From: Geodermatophilus africanus
Lineage (GTDB): Bacteria > Actinomycetota > Actinomycetes > Mycobacteriales > Geodermatophilaceae
Reading direction: 5' to 3'
Length of the DNA stretch: 64,000 nt
Assembly: GCF_900107105.1 (NCBI RefSeq)
Contig: NZ_FNOT01000009.1
Coordinates: 1 to 64,000 of the forward strand
A program made the translations under genes and the position numbers. Under the pieces are notes generated by a model. It worked only from the letters and a program-made list of their open reading frames with translations. It was not told the DNA's origin and did no database searches. Shown here piece after piece: positions 8,771 through 17,571 of the stretch; positions within the stretch are counted from its first letter, which is position 1, and each line of letters starts with the position of its first letter.

Positions 8771-9885
8771 CGGTCACCCCTCGGCAGCCAGGCGCGCACC
8801 ACGAACCGGCCGTCCGGTTCGGGGCCGGCCTCGAACCGTCCTCGCTGGGCGAGCACCCGGTCGCGCATCCCGGTCAGCCCCATGCCGGTGCTGCGGGCGG
8901 GGATCGGCGTCGGCACGCGATCTGAGTGCGGGCTGGCGATCTCGAGGTGTGCACCGTCGTCCCGGTGATCGACCACGATGACGGCATCCTTCCGATCGGC
9001 GTGCTTGAGCACGTTGGTCATCGCCTCCTGCACGACCCGGTAGGCGGCCAGCTCCGCCGACCGTGCCAGGGGTGCAGGAGTGCCGCGGACGTCGACAGAC
9101 ACGCGCAGGCCGGCCTCCCGCATCCGCTGGTAGAGCGCGTCGAGGTCGGCGATGCCGGGGCCGGCCGACGCTTGCGGTGTCCCGCGGACCATGCCGAGCG
9201 TCGAACGCAGTTCCTCGAGAGCCTGGGTGCTGGTCCGACTCACGGCCTCCAGGGCAGGTCTGGCCTGCTCGGGCCGCTTGTCCAGCAGGTGGAGCGCGAC
9301 ATCGGCCTGCATCTTGATCGCCGCCAGGCCGTGGCCCACGACGTCGTGCACCTCCTGGGCGACTCGTAGCCGCTCGTCGGCGATGCCACGTTCGACGGCC
9401 GCCCGCCGTCCGGCGTCGATCGAGGCGACGGTGCTCCCGATGGCGAAGGGCACGGCGACCCAGGCCGACGCCGGGATCAGGCCGAGCGCTCCCGGAAGGG
9501 CCTCGTCGTTGAACAAGAGGTGCAGCAGCAGGACGCCCAGCGCGAGAAGGGCAGCGGGAACGGCGGTGCGCCACGGCATGTGGCGGGCGACGGTGTAGAC
9601 GGCGATCGCCATCAGCACCAGCATCGGTCCGTAGGGGTAGCCGACCGACAGGTAACCGGTGGTGCAGACCGTGGTCGCGGCCAGTACGGGCAGGGGCGCG
9701 GCCCGGCGCCACATCAGGGCCGCCGCGCACGCCGTGACGAGGACGTAGCCGCCGGCATCGAGCTCACGGTCCGCCGGCGAGACTCGGCCCACCGCCCACG
9801 TCCAGGCCAGCACGAGGACGCCGATACCGACGGTGAACACCAGGTCGCGCCTCCCGTGCGAACCCACCGGCTCATGATCGCCCAT
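8767..9885 (-). CDS. HisKA_3 sensor histidine kinase
   Basis: About 372 residues from ATG 9885; an in-frame upstream start adds 26 low-quality residues. The N-terminal half has six or so hydrophobic segments (for example FTVGIGVLVLAWTWAVG and MLVLMAIAVYTVARH). The dimerisation/phosphoacceptor helix contains RLRVAQEVHDVVGHGLAAIK near residue 185, with the phosphorylated histidine in EVHD. The ATPase domain has the N-box EAMTNVLKHADRKD near 295 and a G-box GMGLTGMRDRV near 345. This is the NarX/DesK class that phosphorylates LuxR-type regulators, consistent with its coupled partner. The signal is unknown. Confidence 0.94.
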   Translation of the reverse strand: MGDHEPVGSHGRRDLVFTVGIGVLVLAWTWAVGRVSPADRELDAGGYVLVTACAAALMWRRAAPLPVLAATTVCTTGYLSVGYPYGPMLVLMAIAVYTVARHMPWRTAVPAALLALGVLLLHLLFNDEALPGALGLIPASAWVAVPFAIGSTVASIDAGRRAAVERGIADERLRVAQEVHDVVGHGLAAIKMQADVALHLLDKRPEQARPALEAVSRTSTQALEELRSTLGMVRGTPQASAGPGIADLDALYQRMREAGLRVSVDVRGTPAPLARSAELAAYRVVQEAMTNVLKHADRKDAVIVVDHRDDGAHLEIASPHSDRVPTPIPARSTGMGLTGMRDRVLAQRGRFEAGPEPDGRFVVRAWLPRGDR

Positions 9886-10136
9886 GGACAGCGGCGTGGC
9901 GTCAGCCGAGGCGCGACTCGTGGCGTACGTCGGCGGGCGTAGCGGCCACGGCGCGTCCGCCACCTTCGCCGCGCGATCCGCTCCCGGTCTTGTCGAAGAC
10001 CGCCTTCAGGTGGTCCTCCCCGGTGCAGGCCGTGAGTCGCAGGCGGTCGGCGTTCTTGTCACCGGAGAAGCCCAGAGCATCGCAAGGGCAGACGGAAAGA
10101 CGCCCGGTCCCTGACGTGATGAGACACCCGAGCGAT

Positions 10137-10167
10137 GTGGTGTCCGAGGGGCGACTCGCTACATACG
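10137..10167 (+). repeat. dispersed repeat, copy A
   Basis: The core TGGTGTCCGAGGGGCGAC, followed by a CG-TACAT block and CGCACACGC, is shared with copy B at about 15076 and, more weakly, with copy C at about 10495. Both A and B are also preceded by GAGCGATG. No gene spans it convincingly. The repeat resembles an actinobacterial intergenic repeat or the end of an insertion element. Confidence 0.6.
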
Positions 10168-10452
10168 CACACGCCTTCGGCGGTGATCGGTGAACGTCCG
10201 GCGCAACCACGCGTCCACGGTGAGTGGGTCCGCGGTGATGCTTCCCGTCTCCGCGGGGTCGACGTCCAGTCGGGCCGTGCGGGCCCTCGTCGTCCCGGGC
10301 GAGCCAAGTCCGGCCGTCGTCGGTAATGAGTCGTCGGTAATGACGAGTGGGCACGAGACGATCTCGGGGTGCTCGGCCGGGCCCGAAATGCATCCGGGAC
10401 GTGACCCTCGGCACCAGCCGGGGCAACGAACCACAGGCCCCGAAAATCAACG

Positions 10453-10489
10453 ATGTCCCGAGACACCTGTGAAGGGGTGCTCGGGACAT
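10453..10489. repeat. strong hairpin (inverted repeat)
   Basis: The left arm ATGTCCCGAGACACC pairs with the right arm GGGTGCTCGGGACAT across a loop of about 7 bases, with one or two mismatches. It lies 6 bases before repeat copy C. There is no U-rich tail on either strand, so it is not a typical terminator. It could be a terminal inverted repeat or part of a repeat unit. Confidence 0.7.
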
Positions 10490-10494
10490 CCCAG

Positions 10495-10522
10495 TGGTGT
10501 CCGAGTGGCGACTCGGTACATG
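10495..10522 (+). repeat. dispersed repeat, copy C (diverged)
   Basis: Reads TGGTGTCCGAGTGGCGACTC then GGTACAT. It matches copies A and B with two or three changes in the core and then diverges. It follows directly after the hairpin at 10453-10489. Confidence 0.5.
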
Positions 10523-10724
10523 GCCCAAGGCGTATACCCCGGCGGAACTGGACGACCGTTCATCGAAGGGCCAGGTCAGGCGCCGGAAGCGTCGGTCGAC
10601 CAGATGTCGAAGAGGGGACTTGGAGGCCTGGGGGTGGTCGATTGCCCACGCGGCGCACAGGCAGCGGCATGCACCGAAGCGAAGCCGGTGCATCCGCGCC
10701 CACCGGCGGAGACGAAGACAGGCC

Positions 10725-10919
10725 ATGAGCGTGATCACCGCAGACGGCGCCCCGGATGTCCTCGTGGAGTTCGAGTTGGTTCGCCTGGACCTGGCGGCGG
10801 CCACCGCGGCCCTGCGTCACAAGGACACGCCTGCCGCGCGTGGGGAGGTCGCGAACTGCAGGGCGCGGATCGACAGGATCCTCGACTCATGGAACGCCGG
10901 CGTCCGAGTCCCGCTGTGA
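10725..10919 (+). CDS. small hypothetical protein, 64 residues
   Basis: ATG 10725 opens a 64-residue acidic, helical protein (VEFELVRLDLAAATAALRHK, then a second helix ANCRARIDRILDSW). Codon use is strongly third-position GC-biased, unlike the surrounding repeat-rich DNA, and supports expression. No ribosome site stronger than a weak GA-rich stretch is visible. No family recognised; the two-helix pattern could be a small oligomeric or regulatory protein. Confidence 0.45.
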   Translation: MSVITADGAPDVLVEFELVRLDLAAATAALRHKDTPAARGEVANCRARIDRILDSWNAGVRVPL

Positions 10920-11322
10920 CTCGGCCGTCGTCACCTCGAACTCGGACGGCCTTGCTGAGGGCTTGTGGACGAGCCGTCGGCGCTCACGGCGGTCGCCAGA
11001 TTAGCGTCCGGGCGTCCGCCCCTCTGACACCGTCACCAGTAGCCGGTATTCGGCTCGGCCACCGTTACAGAGGCGGCGACGGGAGCCTCTCGACGCTGCT
11101 GCAGGCGGCGCACGGCGGGGGACCGACGAGCCGGCCAGTGCCTCCGTGGAGGCTGACGTCAGCCCCTCACACACGAGATTCTGAGGAGAACCAGTGTCCG
11201 CGGGGGGACACGGCACTTCCTGCACACGCCTCCACTGGCGTGGACGGATCCACGGCTGACATGGGTCCGCTGCCGGCGCCGGACGAGTCGCGCCCACCGC
11301 CCACCCGGGTCACCCTGGGCCG
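10920..11322. other. 403-bp stretch without a supported gene
   Basis: No frame carries a recognisable protein. The end of the stretch must hold the promoter and leader of the SDR gene that starts at 11323; no clear -35/-10 pair could be singled out. Confidence 0.4.
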
Positions 11323-12264
11323 GTGAGGATCCTGGTCACCGGCGCGTCGGGGTTCGTGGGCAGCCGGCTGGCCACCGCGCTCGACGGGGAAGGCCACGAG
11401 GTCCGGGCGATGACCCGACGCCCGGAGCGCTACGAGGGGGCCGGCAGCCCGGTCGCCGGAGACGTCGGGGAGGAGCGATCGCTGCGGGAGGCACTCGAGG
11501 GCTGCGGGGTGGCCTACTACCTGGTGCACTCCCTCGACGACCCGGACTTCGAGCGCAAGGACGCCGACGCGGCGCGCGCCTTCGCCCGAGCCGCGGCCGC
11601 GACCGGGATCGACCGGATCGTCTACCTCGGCGGACTGGGCCAGGACAGTGACCAGTTGTCCCGGCACCTGCGCAGCCGCCGCGAGGTCGAGCGGCTCCTG
11701 GGCGGCACCGGTGTGCCGGTGACGGTGCTGCGCGCGGGCATCGTGGTCGGACACGGCGGGGTGTCCTGGGAGCTGACCCGCCAGCTCGTGGCGCACCTGC
11801 CCGCCATGGTCACTCCCCGGTGGGTCAGCACGCGCACGCAGCCGATCGCGGTCGCCGACGTCGTCCGGTATTTGGTCGGTGTCCTCGACGCACAGGAGGC
11901 CGCCGGGCGGGTGTTCGAGGTGGGGGGCCCGGAGGTGCTCACCTACCTGCAGATGATGACCCGGGTCGCCGAGATCCAGAACCGGCACCTGTTCGTCGTC
12001 CCCGTCCCGCTGCTCAGCCCGCAGCTGTCCTCGCGCTGGCTGGCCCTGGTCACCGACGTCGACGTGGCCACCGGCCGCTCGCTCATCGATTCCATGACCA
12101 ACGAGGTGGTCGTCACCGACGACGCCATCCGCTCGGTCGTGCCCTTCGACCCGATGGACTACGACGAGATGGTCATGGCCGCCCTGGTCGAACGGGCACA
12201 GCAACGCCGGCGGCAGGTCGGTGAGCGGCGCGGCGGATGGCTGAGCCGCGGAGCGCGGCGGTGA
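11323..12264 (+). CDS. NAD(P)H-binding SDR (atypical) oxidoreductase/epimerase
   Basis: A 313-residue protein starting at GTG 11323 with the Rossmann motif ILVTGASGFVGSRLATAL. The strand-helix pattern continues through RAMTRRPERY and SPVAGDVGEERSLREAL. GCGVAYYLVHSLDD is the hallmark of the large subgroup related to YbjT-type NAD(P)-binding proteins, and VTVLRAGIVVGHGGVSWELT marks the substrate-side loop. The usual C-terminal DUF2867 lipid-like domain is absent. It overlaps the start of the CPBP protease gene, so the two are translationally coupled. Substrate unknown. Confidence 0.88.
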   Translation: MRILVTGASGFVGSRLATALDGEGHEVRAMTRRPERYEGAGSPVAGDVGEERSLREALEGCGVAYYLVHSLDDPDFERKDADAARAFARAAAATGIDRIVYLGGLGQDSDQLSRHLRSRREVERLLGGTGVPVTVLRAGIVVGHGGVSWELTRQLVAHLPAMVTPRWVSTRTQPIAVADVVRYLVGVLDAQEAAGRVFEVGGPEVLTYLQMMTRVAEIQNRHLFVVPVPLLSPQLSSRWLALVTDVDVATGRSLIDSMTNEVVVTDDAIRSVVPFDPMDYDEMVMAALVERAQQRRRQVGERRGGWLSRGARR

Positions 12265-13025
12265 CCCGCCTCCGTGCGGTCCGGGTGCTGCGGGCCCGGG
12301 TGTGGCGGGCGGCCGCGCCGCTGCTGCGGCGCGTGCCCCGGGACCACTGGGAGAGCGACGAGGCCTTCCGGCGCCGCCGGCGGGTCACCGGCGCCACCGC
12401 GGTCACCGGCGCGTCGCTGCTGGGAGTGTCGCTGTCGACGCCGCCGGGCTCACCACGGTTCTACTGGCTGACCCTCGGGGTCGCCGGCACCTGGGCGGTC
12501 GGCGGGCTGGCGTCCGGGCCGCTGCACCTGGGACGGATGTTCGGGCCCGGAGAACGGTTGCGCCGGCCGGTGCTCACGCCGGTCGTCTCGGGAGTCGGCG
12601 CCTTCGGGGCCTTCTACGCCGCGGCGCTGGTCGCCCGGCGGATCCCTGTCCTGGAACGGGCGATCGGCTCGGTGCTCCGCTACGCCGACCAGGGGACGAC
12701 CCCGCTCGTGCTCACCACCACGCTGGTCAACGGCGTGGCAGAGGAGGTGTTCTTCCGCGGCTCGGTCTACGCGGCGGCGGGCGCGGCCCGGCCGGTGCTT
12801 GCCTCGACCGCGGTCTACGGGCTGGCCACCACGGCCACCCGCAACCCGGCGCTCGTGCTGGCGAGCGTGCCGATGGGTCTGCTCTTCGCGCAACAGCGCA
12901 GGATCACCGGAGGGATCCAGGCGCCCATGCTCACGCACGTCGTGTGGTCGACCCTGATGCTCCGCTACCTGCCGCCGCTGTTCGCCCGCCGACTCGCAGA
13001 GGAGCGGTCGTCGTCACCGCAGTGA
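12237..13025 (+). CDS. CPBP-family intramembrane metalloprotease
   Basis: ATG 12237 gives 262 residues; GTG 12261, overlapping the upstream stop as GTGA, is an equally plausible start. Membrane segments occur near residues 50-70, 78-95, 115-138, 155-175 and 190-210. The diagnostic motif EEVFFRG is near residue 168, and a later THVVW near 232 supplies the second metal-binding histidine. Bacterial CPBP (Abi) proteases are CAAX-protease homologues used in peptide processing or bacteriocin self-immunity. The pairing with an SDR gene gives no substrate clue. Confidence 0.87.
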   Translation: MAEPRSAAVTRLRAVRVLRARVWRAAAPLLRRVPRDHWESDEAFRRRRRVTGATAVTGASLLGVSLSTPPGSPRFYWLTLGVAGTWAVGGLASGPLHLGRMFGPGERLRRPVLTPVVSGVGAFGAFYAAALVARRIPVLERAIGSVLRYADQGTTPLVLTTTLVNGVAEEVFFRGSVYAAAGAARPVLASTAVYGLATTATRNPALVLASVPMGLLFAQQRRITGGIQAPMLTHVVWSTLMLRYLPPLFARRLAEERSSSPQ

Positions 13026-13088
13026 GGGCGGATGCCGGCCAGTGACGGGCCCGACGGGCGCGACCGGTTCGATGACCGGCCGCGCCGG

Positions 13089-13520
13089 TCAGCGGCGTCG
13101 GCGGGCGAGGACGGTCGCCAGCACCACCGCGACTGCGCTCGCGGCGAGCAGCCGGCGGCCGCGGCCGCCGGCGATCACCACCACGGCCGCGCGGGGCCGT
13201 ACCCGCCGGGTGCCCAGCAGCAGCGCCCCGGCCGGCGAGTCGACGCCGGCACCGGCGACGGCCACCGGACGCGTGGGGGACTCCAGGTGCGCGGTGATCC
13301 CGGAGGCGGCCAGTGCCTCGGCCAGCTGGTCCAGGTCGCGCCGGCCCGGTGCGACCCCCGTGCGTGCAGTCGCCGCCTCACGGACCCGCGCCACGAAGGC
13401 GCCGACGTCCTCGGCGACGATCCGCACGTCCGCGCCGTCGGCGTGCACCTGCACGCCCGCCCCGTCCACCTCCAGCGACAGCTCACCGGACAGGTGCACG
13501 GGGCCGCGCGGGTCCGTCAT
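13089..13520 (-). CDS. hypothetical protein with C-terminal membrane anchor
   Basis: ATG 13520 overlaps the stop of the upstream small gene (ATGA), which decides the start. The 143-residue product begins with MTDPRGPVHLSGELSLEVDG, alternates short strands and helices (VREAATARTGVAPGRRDLDQ, LAEALAASGITAHLES), and ends in a single hydrophobic helix followed by RRRR, a positive-inside tail anchor. No family recognised. It is translationally coupled to the 82-residue gene, so both probably act together near the membrane. Confidence 0.65.
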   Translation of the reverse strand: MTDPRGPVHLSGELSLEVDGAGVQVHADGADVRIVAEDVGAFVARVREAATARTGVAPGRRDLDQLAEALAASGITAHLESPTRPVAVAGAGVDSPAGALLLGTRRVRPRAAVVVIAGGRGRRLLAASAVAVVLATVLARRRR

Positions 13521-13765
13521 CCCCGGCTGGCGTTCTCGGCGGTCGTGATGCGCAGGGTGCCGTTGAGCCGCCAGACGGCGCGCGGGGCATCCGGTCCGGT
13601 CTCGCGAGGCACCTCGACGACCATGTCGACGAACTCGTAGTTGATCGCGGCGCCCTTGCCGGTCAGGTAGGCCCACATCTCCTTGCCGAGGTCGGCGAAG
13701 CTGGTGGTCTCGTGGTTCTTGATGTCCCGGGAGCCGGTTGCGGCGTCGGTGCTGATCACGCTCAT
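13517..13765 (-). CDS. small hypothetical protein, 82 residues
   Basis: ATG 13765 has a well-placed GAGGAG ribosome site. An in-frame ATG at 13876, also with a GAGGA site, would add 37 acidic, Ser-rich residues that look equally codon-biased; the choice is uncertain. The core reads SFADLGKEMWAYLTGKGAAI, then FVDMVVEVPRETGPDAPRAV, then WRLNGTLRI. No family recognised. It is divergent from the epimerase gene at 13943 and coupled to the tail-anchored gene downstream. Confidence 0.6.
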   Translation of the reverse strand: MSVISTDAATGSRDIKNHETTSFADLGKEMWAYLTGKGAAINYEFVDMVVEVPRETGPDAPRAVWRLNGTLRITTAENASRG

Positions 13766-13942
13766 GGCTTCGATCTCCTCGCGCGTCGGGACGGCCGCCG
13801 ACGTCCCCGACGACTCCGGTTGGGCGCTACCCGATTGCTCGTCCGCCGAACCCGTGGCGGCACGTGATGAGGACATCCGGTCGGTCCTCTGCGCCGGCGC
13901 GGTGAAGGACAGTGGGCGCGCCGCCGTCGAGACGCTGGCAGT

Positions 13943-14860
13943 GTGGGCGGCATGGCCGATGCCGCTTCCGTCGTCGCGGTGACCGGCGCGAACGGGTTGG
14001 TGGGCACCGCGGTGTGCCGGGCGCTCGTCGAGCGGTCGGTGCAGGTGCGCGCCGTCGTCCGCCGCGCCGGCAGCGTGCCCGCGATGGACGGAGTCACCGA
14101 GCACGTCGGCAATTTCGCCGACGAGCGCTTCGCCCGCTCCGTGGTCCAGGGCGCCGCTGCAGTCGTCACGACGGTCCATCCGATGGGCTCGTCCCGAGAG
14201 ATGCAGCACCGGGTGGGGGTCGAGGGGACGGCGTTCCTCGCTCGGGCTGCTCGGGACGCCGGCGTGGCCCTGCTCGTGCACGTGTCCACGGCCGGGGTCT
14301 ACGACCGCTCGGCCGGCGTCGGGGACGTCGCCGAGGACGGCGCTCTCCTGCCCGAGGGCAGCGGCGACTACCCCGACACCAAGAACGCCACCGACGGCGC
14401 GCTGGCGCAGGTCGGCGGGCTGACGACCGTGCTCGTCCGCCCGCCGGCGATCATGGGCGCTGGCGACACGTCGGTCTGGAACACGCTGCGACCACAGGCG
14501 ATCAGCGACGGCGAGCGCCGGGCGAACCCGGCGAAGACCTGGGCGTGGGTACACGTCGACGACCTGGCGGCCTTCATCGCGGACGGCGCCACGGGGGCCG
14601 TCGCGACAGCCGATGACCCGGAACGAGGCCCCGTGGCCGGTGGCACGACGCCGGTGATCGTCGCGGGGGAGCGTGCGACGTGGCGGGACTACCTCGGCAC
14701 GGTGACCGACGCACTGGGCGTCGAACCGCAGTGGACCGACGAGCCGGTCTGGACCGGGCAGTTGCTCACCGACCGCGCGCGCCGGTGGGGCTGGGTGCCG
14801 CGCGTGAGCCTCGCGCAAGCCATGGACGAGCTGCGGTCGGGCTTGACTACGCGCGCGTGA
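13943..14860 (+). CDS. NAD-dependent epimerase/dehydratase (extended SDR)
   Basis: A 305-residue protein; GTG 13943 or ATG 13952 can start it. The Rossmann motif is VAVTGANGLVGTAVCRAL. The segment HPMGSSREMQHRVGVEGTAF is followed by the catalytic-side serine region LVHVSTAGVYDRSA, and a YPDTKNATDGAL segment stands where extended SDRs have YxxxK (here Y-P-D-T-K, consistent with the active-site Tyr and Lys). VLVRPPAIMGAGD is the substrate-loop motif. The C-terminus ends SLAQAMDELRSGLTTRA. Probably a nucleotide-sugar or small-molecule oxidoreductase. Confidence 0.88.
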   Translation: MGGMADAASVVAVTGANGLVGTAVCRALVERSVQVRAVVRRAGSVPAMDGVTEHVGNFADERFARSVVQGAAAVVTTVHPMGSSREMQHRVGVEGTAFLARAARDAGVALLVHVSTAGVYDRSAGVGDVAEDGALLPEGSGDYPDTKNATDGALAQVGGLTTVLVRPPAIMGAGDTSVWNTLRPQAISDGERRANPAKTWAWVHVDDLAAFIADGATGAVATADDPERGPVAGGTTPVIVAGERATWRDYLGTVTDALGVEPQWTDEPVWTGQLLTDRARRWGWVPRVSLAQAMDELRSGLTTRA

Positions 14861-15184
14861 CAGTGTCGACGTCATCGTGAGGCTGCCGCGAGGGGATGCG
14901 CTGTCGTCGGTTGAATACGAGCAGGCCGTGGCAGCGAACGCTACCGCCTACCTACCGAGGACGGTCAGTGCAGCTACTCGCGACGGCGGCTTCGAAGGCG
15001 CTGCCGAGGTGGTCGAGCCCGAGCAACGCTGGATCTTGCCGCGGGAACCGTGCATGCCGAGCGATGCGCCTCGACTGGTGTCCGAGGGGCGACACGCTAC
15101 ATGCGCACACGCTTCCCTCGGCGCTGAGCCGGGATCGACTCCCGTGGACCTGCTCGCGTCCTTCGGTGGTGACACGATGCAGCC
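14861..15184. other. 324-bp intergenic stretch holding repeat copy B
   Basis: No supported gene. The stretch contains the second good copy of the dispersed repeat (about 15076). The promoter of the patatin gene should lie in the last 60 bases, but none stands out. Confidence 0.45.
15076..15116 (+). repeat. dispersed repeat, copy B
   Basis: Reads TGGTGTCCGAGGGGCGACAC, then GCTACAT and GCGCACACGC, matching copy A at 10137 over about 38 positions with few changes. Both copies also share GAGCGATG shortly upstream. Same orientation as A. Confidence 0.6.
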
Positions 15185-16054
15185 ATGGCGTCGCCACGGG
15201 TGCCTGCCGAGCGGGGCGGTAGGGCATTCGTCCTCGGTGGTGGGGGAGTGCTCGGTGCGGCCGAGGTGGGGATGCTGCAGGCGTTGTTCGAACACGATGT
15301 CCGGCCCGACCTGGTCGTGGGGACGTCGGTGGGCGCGATCAACGGCGCGCTCATCGCCGCCGACCCGACCCCGAGAGCGGTGGATCATCTGCGGGCCGTG
15401 TGGGAGGAGCTGGCTTCTCAGCGGATCTTTGCCGGGTCGGTGCTGGCTCGTGTGGGCACGCTGATGCGGACCCGAACTCATCTCCACCCGCGCGAGCCGC
15501 TGCGGGACCTGCTCATGGCCCACCTGCCGGTGCAGACCTTCGCCGAGCTGCGTGTCCCCTTCCAGTGCGTCGCAGCGAGCATCGAACGGGCCGCCGAACG
15601 CTGGTTCACCGACGGCGCGCTCGTGGACGCAGTGCTCGCCTCGTGCGCCGTCCCTGGGCTGCTGCCGGCGGTCGAGATCGGCGGCGAGCACTACGTGGAC
15701 GGAGGGTTGGTGCACAGCATCCCGGTCGGCCGGGCGGTCGCACTCGGTGCCGGCACGATCTACGTGCTGCACGTCGGGCGGATCGACCGTCCGCTGCGCC
15801 CGCCGACTCGGCCGTGGGAGGTCGCGCTGGTCGCCTTCGAGATCGCACGCCGGCATCGGTTCGCCGCGGACCTGGCCGCGCTGCCGCCGGGAGTCACGGT
15901 GCACGTCCTGCCGTCAGGGAACCCGTCCCCGCCGGGGGCGGGCAATCTGCGCTACCGCGACTTCTCCGGCGTCGCCGACCGGATCGACCGGGCCCACGCG
16001 GCCGCCGGCGCCTACTTGGACCGGTCCGGAGCCGCCTCGGACGGGGCGACCTGA
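15185..16054 (+). CDS. patatin-like phospholipase
   Basis: A 289-residue cytosolic serine hydrolase. The oxyanion-hole loop is FVLGGGGVLGAAEVGML near residue 15, the nucleophile elbow is VVGTSVGAINGAL (GxSxG, serine near residue 48), and the catalytic aspartate lies in YVDGGLVHSIPV near 178. These form the Ser-Asp dyad of the family. It starts at ATG 15185 and ends one base before the GTG of the acyltransferase gene, so a phospholipase and a lysophospholipid-type acyltransferase are made together, fitting membrane-lipid remodelling. Confidence 0.93.
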   Translation: MASPRVPAERGGRAFVLGGGGVLGAAEVGMLQALFEHDVRPDLVVGTSVGAINGALIAADPTPRAVDHLRAVWEELASQRIFAGSVLARVGTLMRTRTHLHPREPLRDLLMAHLPVQTFAELRVPFQCVAASIERAAERWFTDGALVDAVLASCAVPGLLPAVEIGGEHYVDGGLVHSIPVGRAVALGAGTIYVLHVGRIDRPLRPPTRPWEVALVAFEIARRHRFAADLAALPPGVTVHVLPSGNPSPPGAGNLRYRDFSGVADRIDRAHAAAGAYLDRSGAASDGAT

Positions 16055-16055
16055 C

Positions 16056-17132
16056 GTGCTGCCGTCCCGCGGGGTTCGCCGGATCACCGGTCCGATGCTG
16101 GTCGCCGCCCTGGCGGCCGGGGTCCTCCTGCTGCCCTTGTTGATCGTCGTCGCGGTGGTCGTCTCGGTGTGGCTGCCGGGTCGCTGGCGCGGGCTGCGGT
16201 TGCTGGCCTTTGCGCTGGCGTATCTCGCCGCCCAGGTCGTCGGACTCGCGGTCGCGGGGCTGCTCTGGATGGTCTTCGGCTTCGGCCGCCGGCTCGACGG
16301 CCCGGCGTCCCGGGCGGCCCACTACACGGCGCTGCGCCTGTTGCTCGACGCACTGATGCGGGTGACGCAGCGGCTGTTCGCCTTGCGGCTGGTCACCGAC
16401 GGCGCGTCCTGGTCCCCGCTGGACGACGGGATGCCGGGCTCGACCAACGCCATGCTGGTGCTCTCCCGGCACGCCGGTCCGGGCGACTCGTTCCTGCTGG
16501 TGCACACGCTCATGAACCGGGACCACCTGCGCCAGCCGCGGATCGTGCTGAAGGACGTGCTCCAGCTCGATCCGCTGCTCGACGTCTACCTCAACCGGCT
16601 GCCCAACCACTTCGTGGCCTCTGACCCGGCGGTGGGACCCAGCTCCGAGGAGGCGATCGCGGAGCTGGCTCGTGACCTGGGCGAGGAGGACGCCCTGCTG
16701 ATCTTTCCGGAGGGCGCGAACTTCACGCCGAAGCGCCGGTTCCGCGCCATCCAGCGACTGCGGAACCGAGGGCTGGCCTCCGCCGTCCGCCGGGCGGAGG
16801 CGATGCGGCACGTGCTGCCGCCGCGTCCAGGAGGGGTCACCGCCGCGCTCGCGGCAGCTCCGCACGCCGACGTCGTCTTCGTCGCGCACACCGGGCTCGA
16901 ACACCTCAGCACCGTGCGGGACATCTGGCGGAGCCTGCCCATGGATAAGACGCTCCACCTGCGCTGGTGGTTCATCCCGGCAGCGGAGGTGCCCCCCGAG
17001 GAGACGCAACAGACCGAATGGCTCTACCAGTGGTGGGAGACGATCGACGCCTGGATCACCACCACCTCGGCTGCAGCACAGCCGCCTCACGGGGTGGCCC
17101 GCCGCCGTGTTCACAGTCGACGGCGTCGCTGA
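16056..17132 (+). CDS. membrane-anchored PlsC-like acyltransferase
   Basis: GTG 16056 lies one base after the patatin stop. The 358-residue protein begins with two hydrophobic helices (LVAALAAGVLLLPLLIVVAV and LLAFALAYLAAQVVGLAVAG). The acyltransferase block has HAGPGD, an HX4D catalytic motif, near residue 138, and the glycerol-phosphate-binding motif LLIFPEGANFTPKRR near residue 215. This is the 1-acylglycerol-3-phosphate acyltransferase fold. Its pairing with a phospholipase suggests deacylation and reacylation of phospholipids. The acceptor is not known. Confidence 0.9.
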   Translation: MLPSRGVRRITGPMLVAALAAGVLLLPLLIVVAVVVSVWLPGRWRGLRLLAFALAYLAAQVVGLAVAGLLWMVFGFGRRLDGPASRAAHYTALRLLLDALMRVTQRLFALRLVTDGASWSPLDDGMPGSTNAMLVLSRHAGPGDSFLLVHTLMNRDHLRQPRIVLKDVLQLDPLLDVYLNRLPNHFVASDPAVGPSSEEAIAELARDLGEEDALLIFPEGANFTPKRRFRAIQRLRNRGLASAVRRAEAMRHVLPPRPGGVTAALAAAPHADVVFVAHTGLEHLSTVRDIWRSLPMDKTLHLRWWFIPAAEVPPEETQQTEWLYQWWETIDAWITTTSAAAQPPHGVARRRVHSRRRR

Positions 17133-17571
17133 CGGGAAAGTCCTCGACACGACATGTCACCGGGGCGCGGGGCCCGACGGAGGACCGCCGGGCCGGTGAC
17201 CGGCAGGGTCCCCGGGTCGAGCGAGTGTCCGAGGAGGCCTCGCCCAGGCACTGGCCGAGCTGCGGGGCGGACTCACCGCCGAGCCATGACCTCCTCGTGC
17301 TGGCCGTCGCGCTCGCCATGGTCGTCGTACGAGGGCCCAGATCGAGCCGGTGGTCAGCGGGACCGCGTGGGTGCACGCCGCCCGCATCGACCACATGCTG
17401 GCCGAGATCGTCCGGTCAGGACGAGAGCAGCCTGCACCGGGAACTCCCCACCGTCAGGCGGCAATCGGGTCCACGGTCCACGATGCAGGAGCAGGCCGTC
17501 CCGCTCGGGACCGGGACCACCCCCGCGAGGGCTCGGGTCCGCCGGCCGGGCACCGAACGGGAGGGGACCCG
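17133..17571. other. 439-bp stretch with a possible SDR C-terminal scrap
   Basis: Bases 17224-17289 read SVRGGLAQALAELRGGLTAE then P and a stop, matching the C-terminal helix of the epimerase at 13943-14860 (SLAQAMDELRSGLTTRA). It is probably the tail of a deleted SDR gene. Nothing else in the stretch is recognisable. Confidence 0.4.

Larger units (their letters stand above)
9886..10724. other. 839-bp repeat-bearing intergenic stretch
   Basis: Several overlapping open frames exist on both strands but none has a recognisable family, a good ribosome site or codon use better than the others. The stretch instead holds two copies of a short dispersed repeat (about 10137 and 10495) and a strong hairpin (10453-10489), annotated separately. 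It looks like insertion-element or palindromic-repeat debris. Confidence 0.5.

Noticed and set aside
10059..10466. Minus-strand frame of 135 codons beginning at the hairpin
   Set aside because: No family or ribosome site and it runs across the dispersed repeat; other frames of the same stretch look equally random.
13517..14875. Full 452-codon minus-strand frame
   Set aside because: Only its last 82-119 codons look coding; the rest is antisense to the epimerase.
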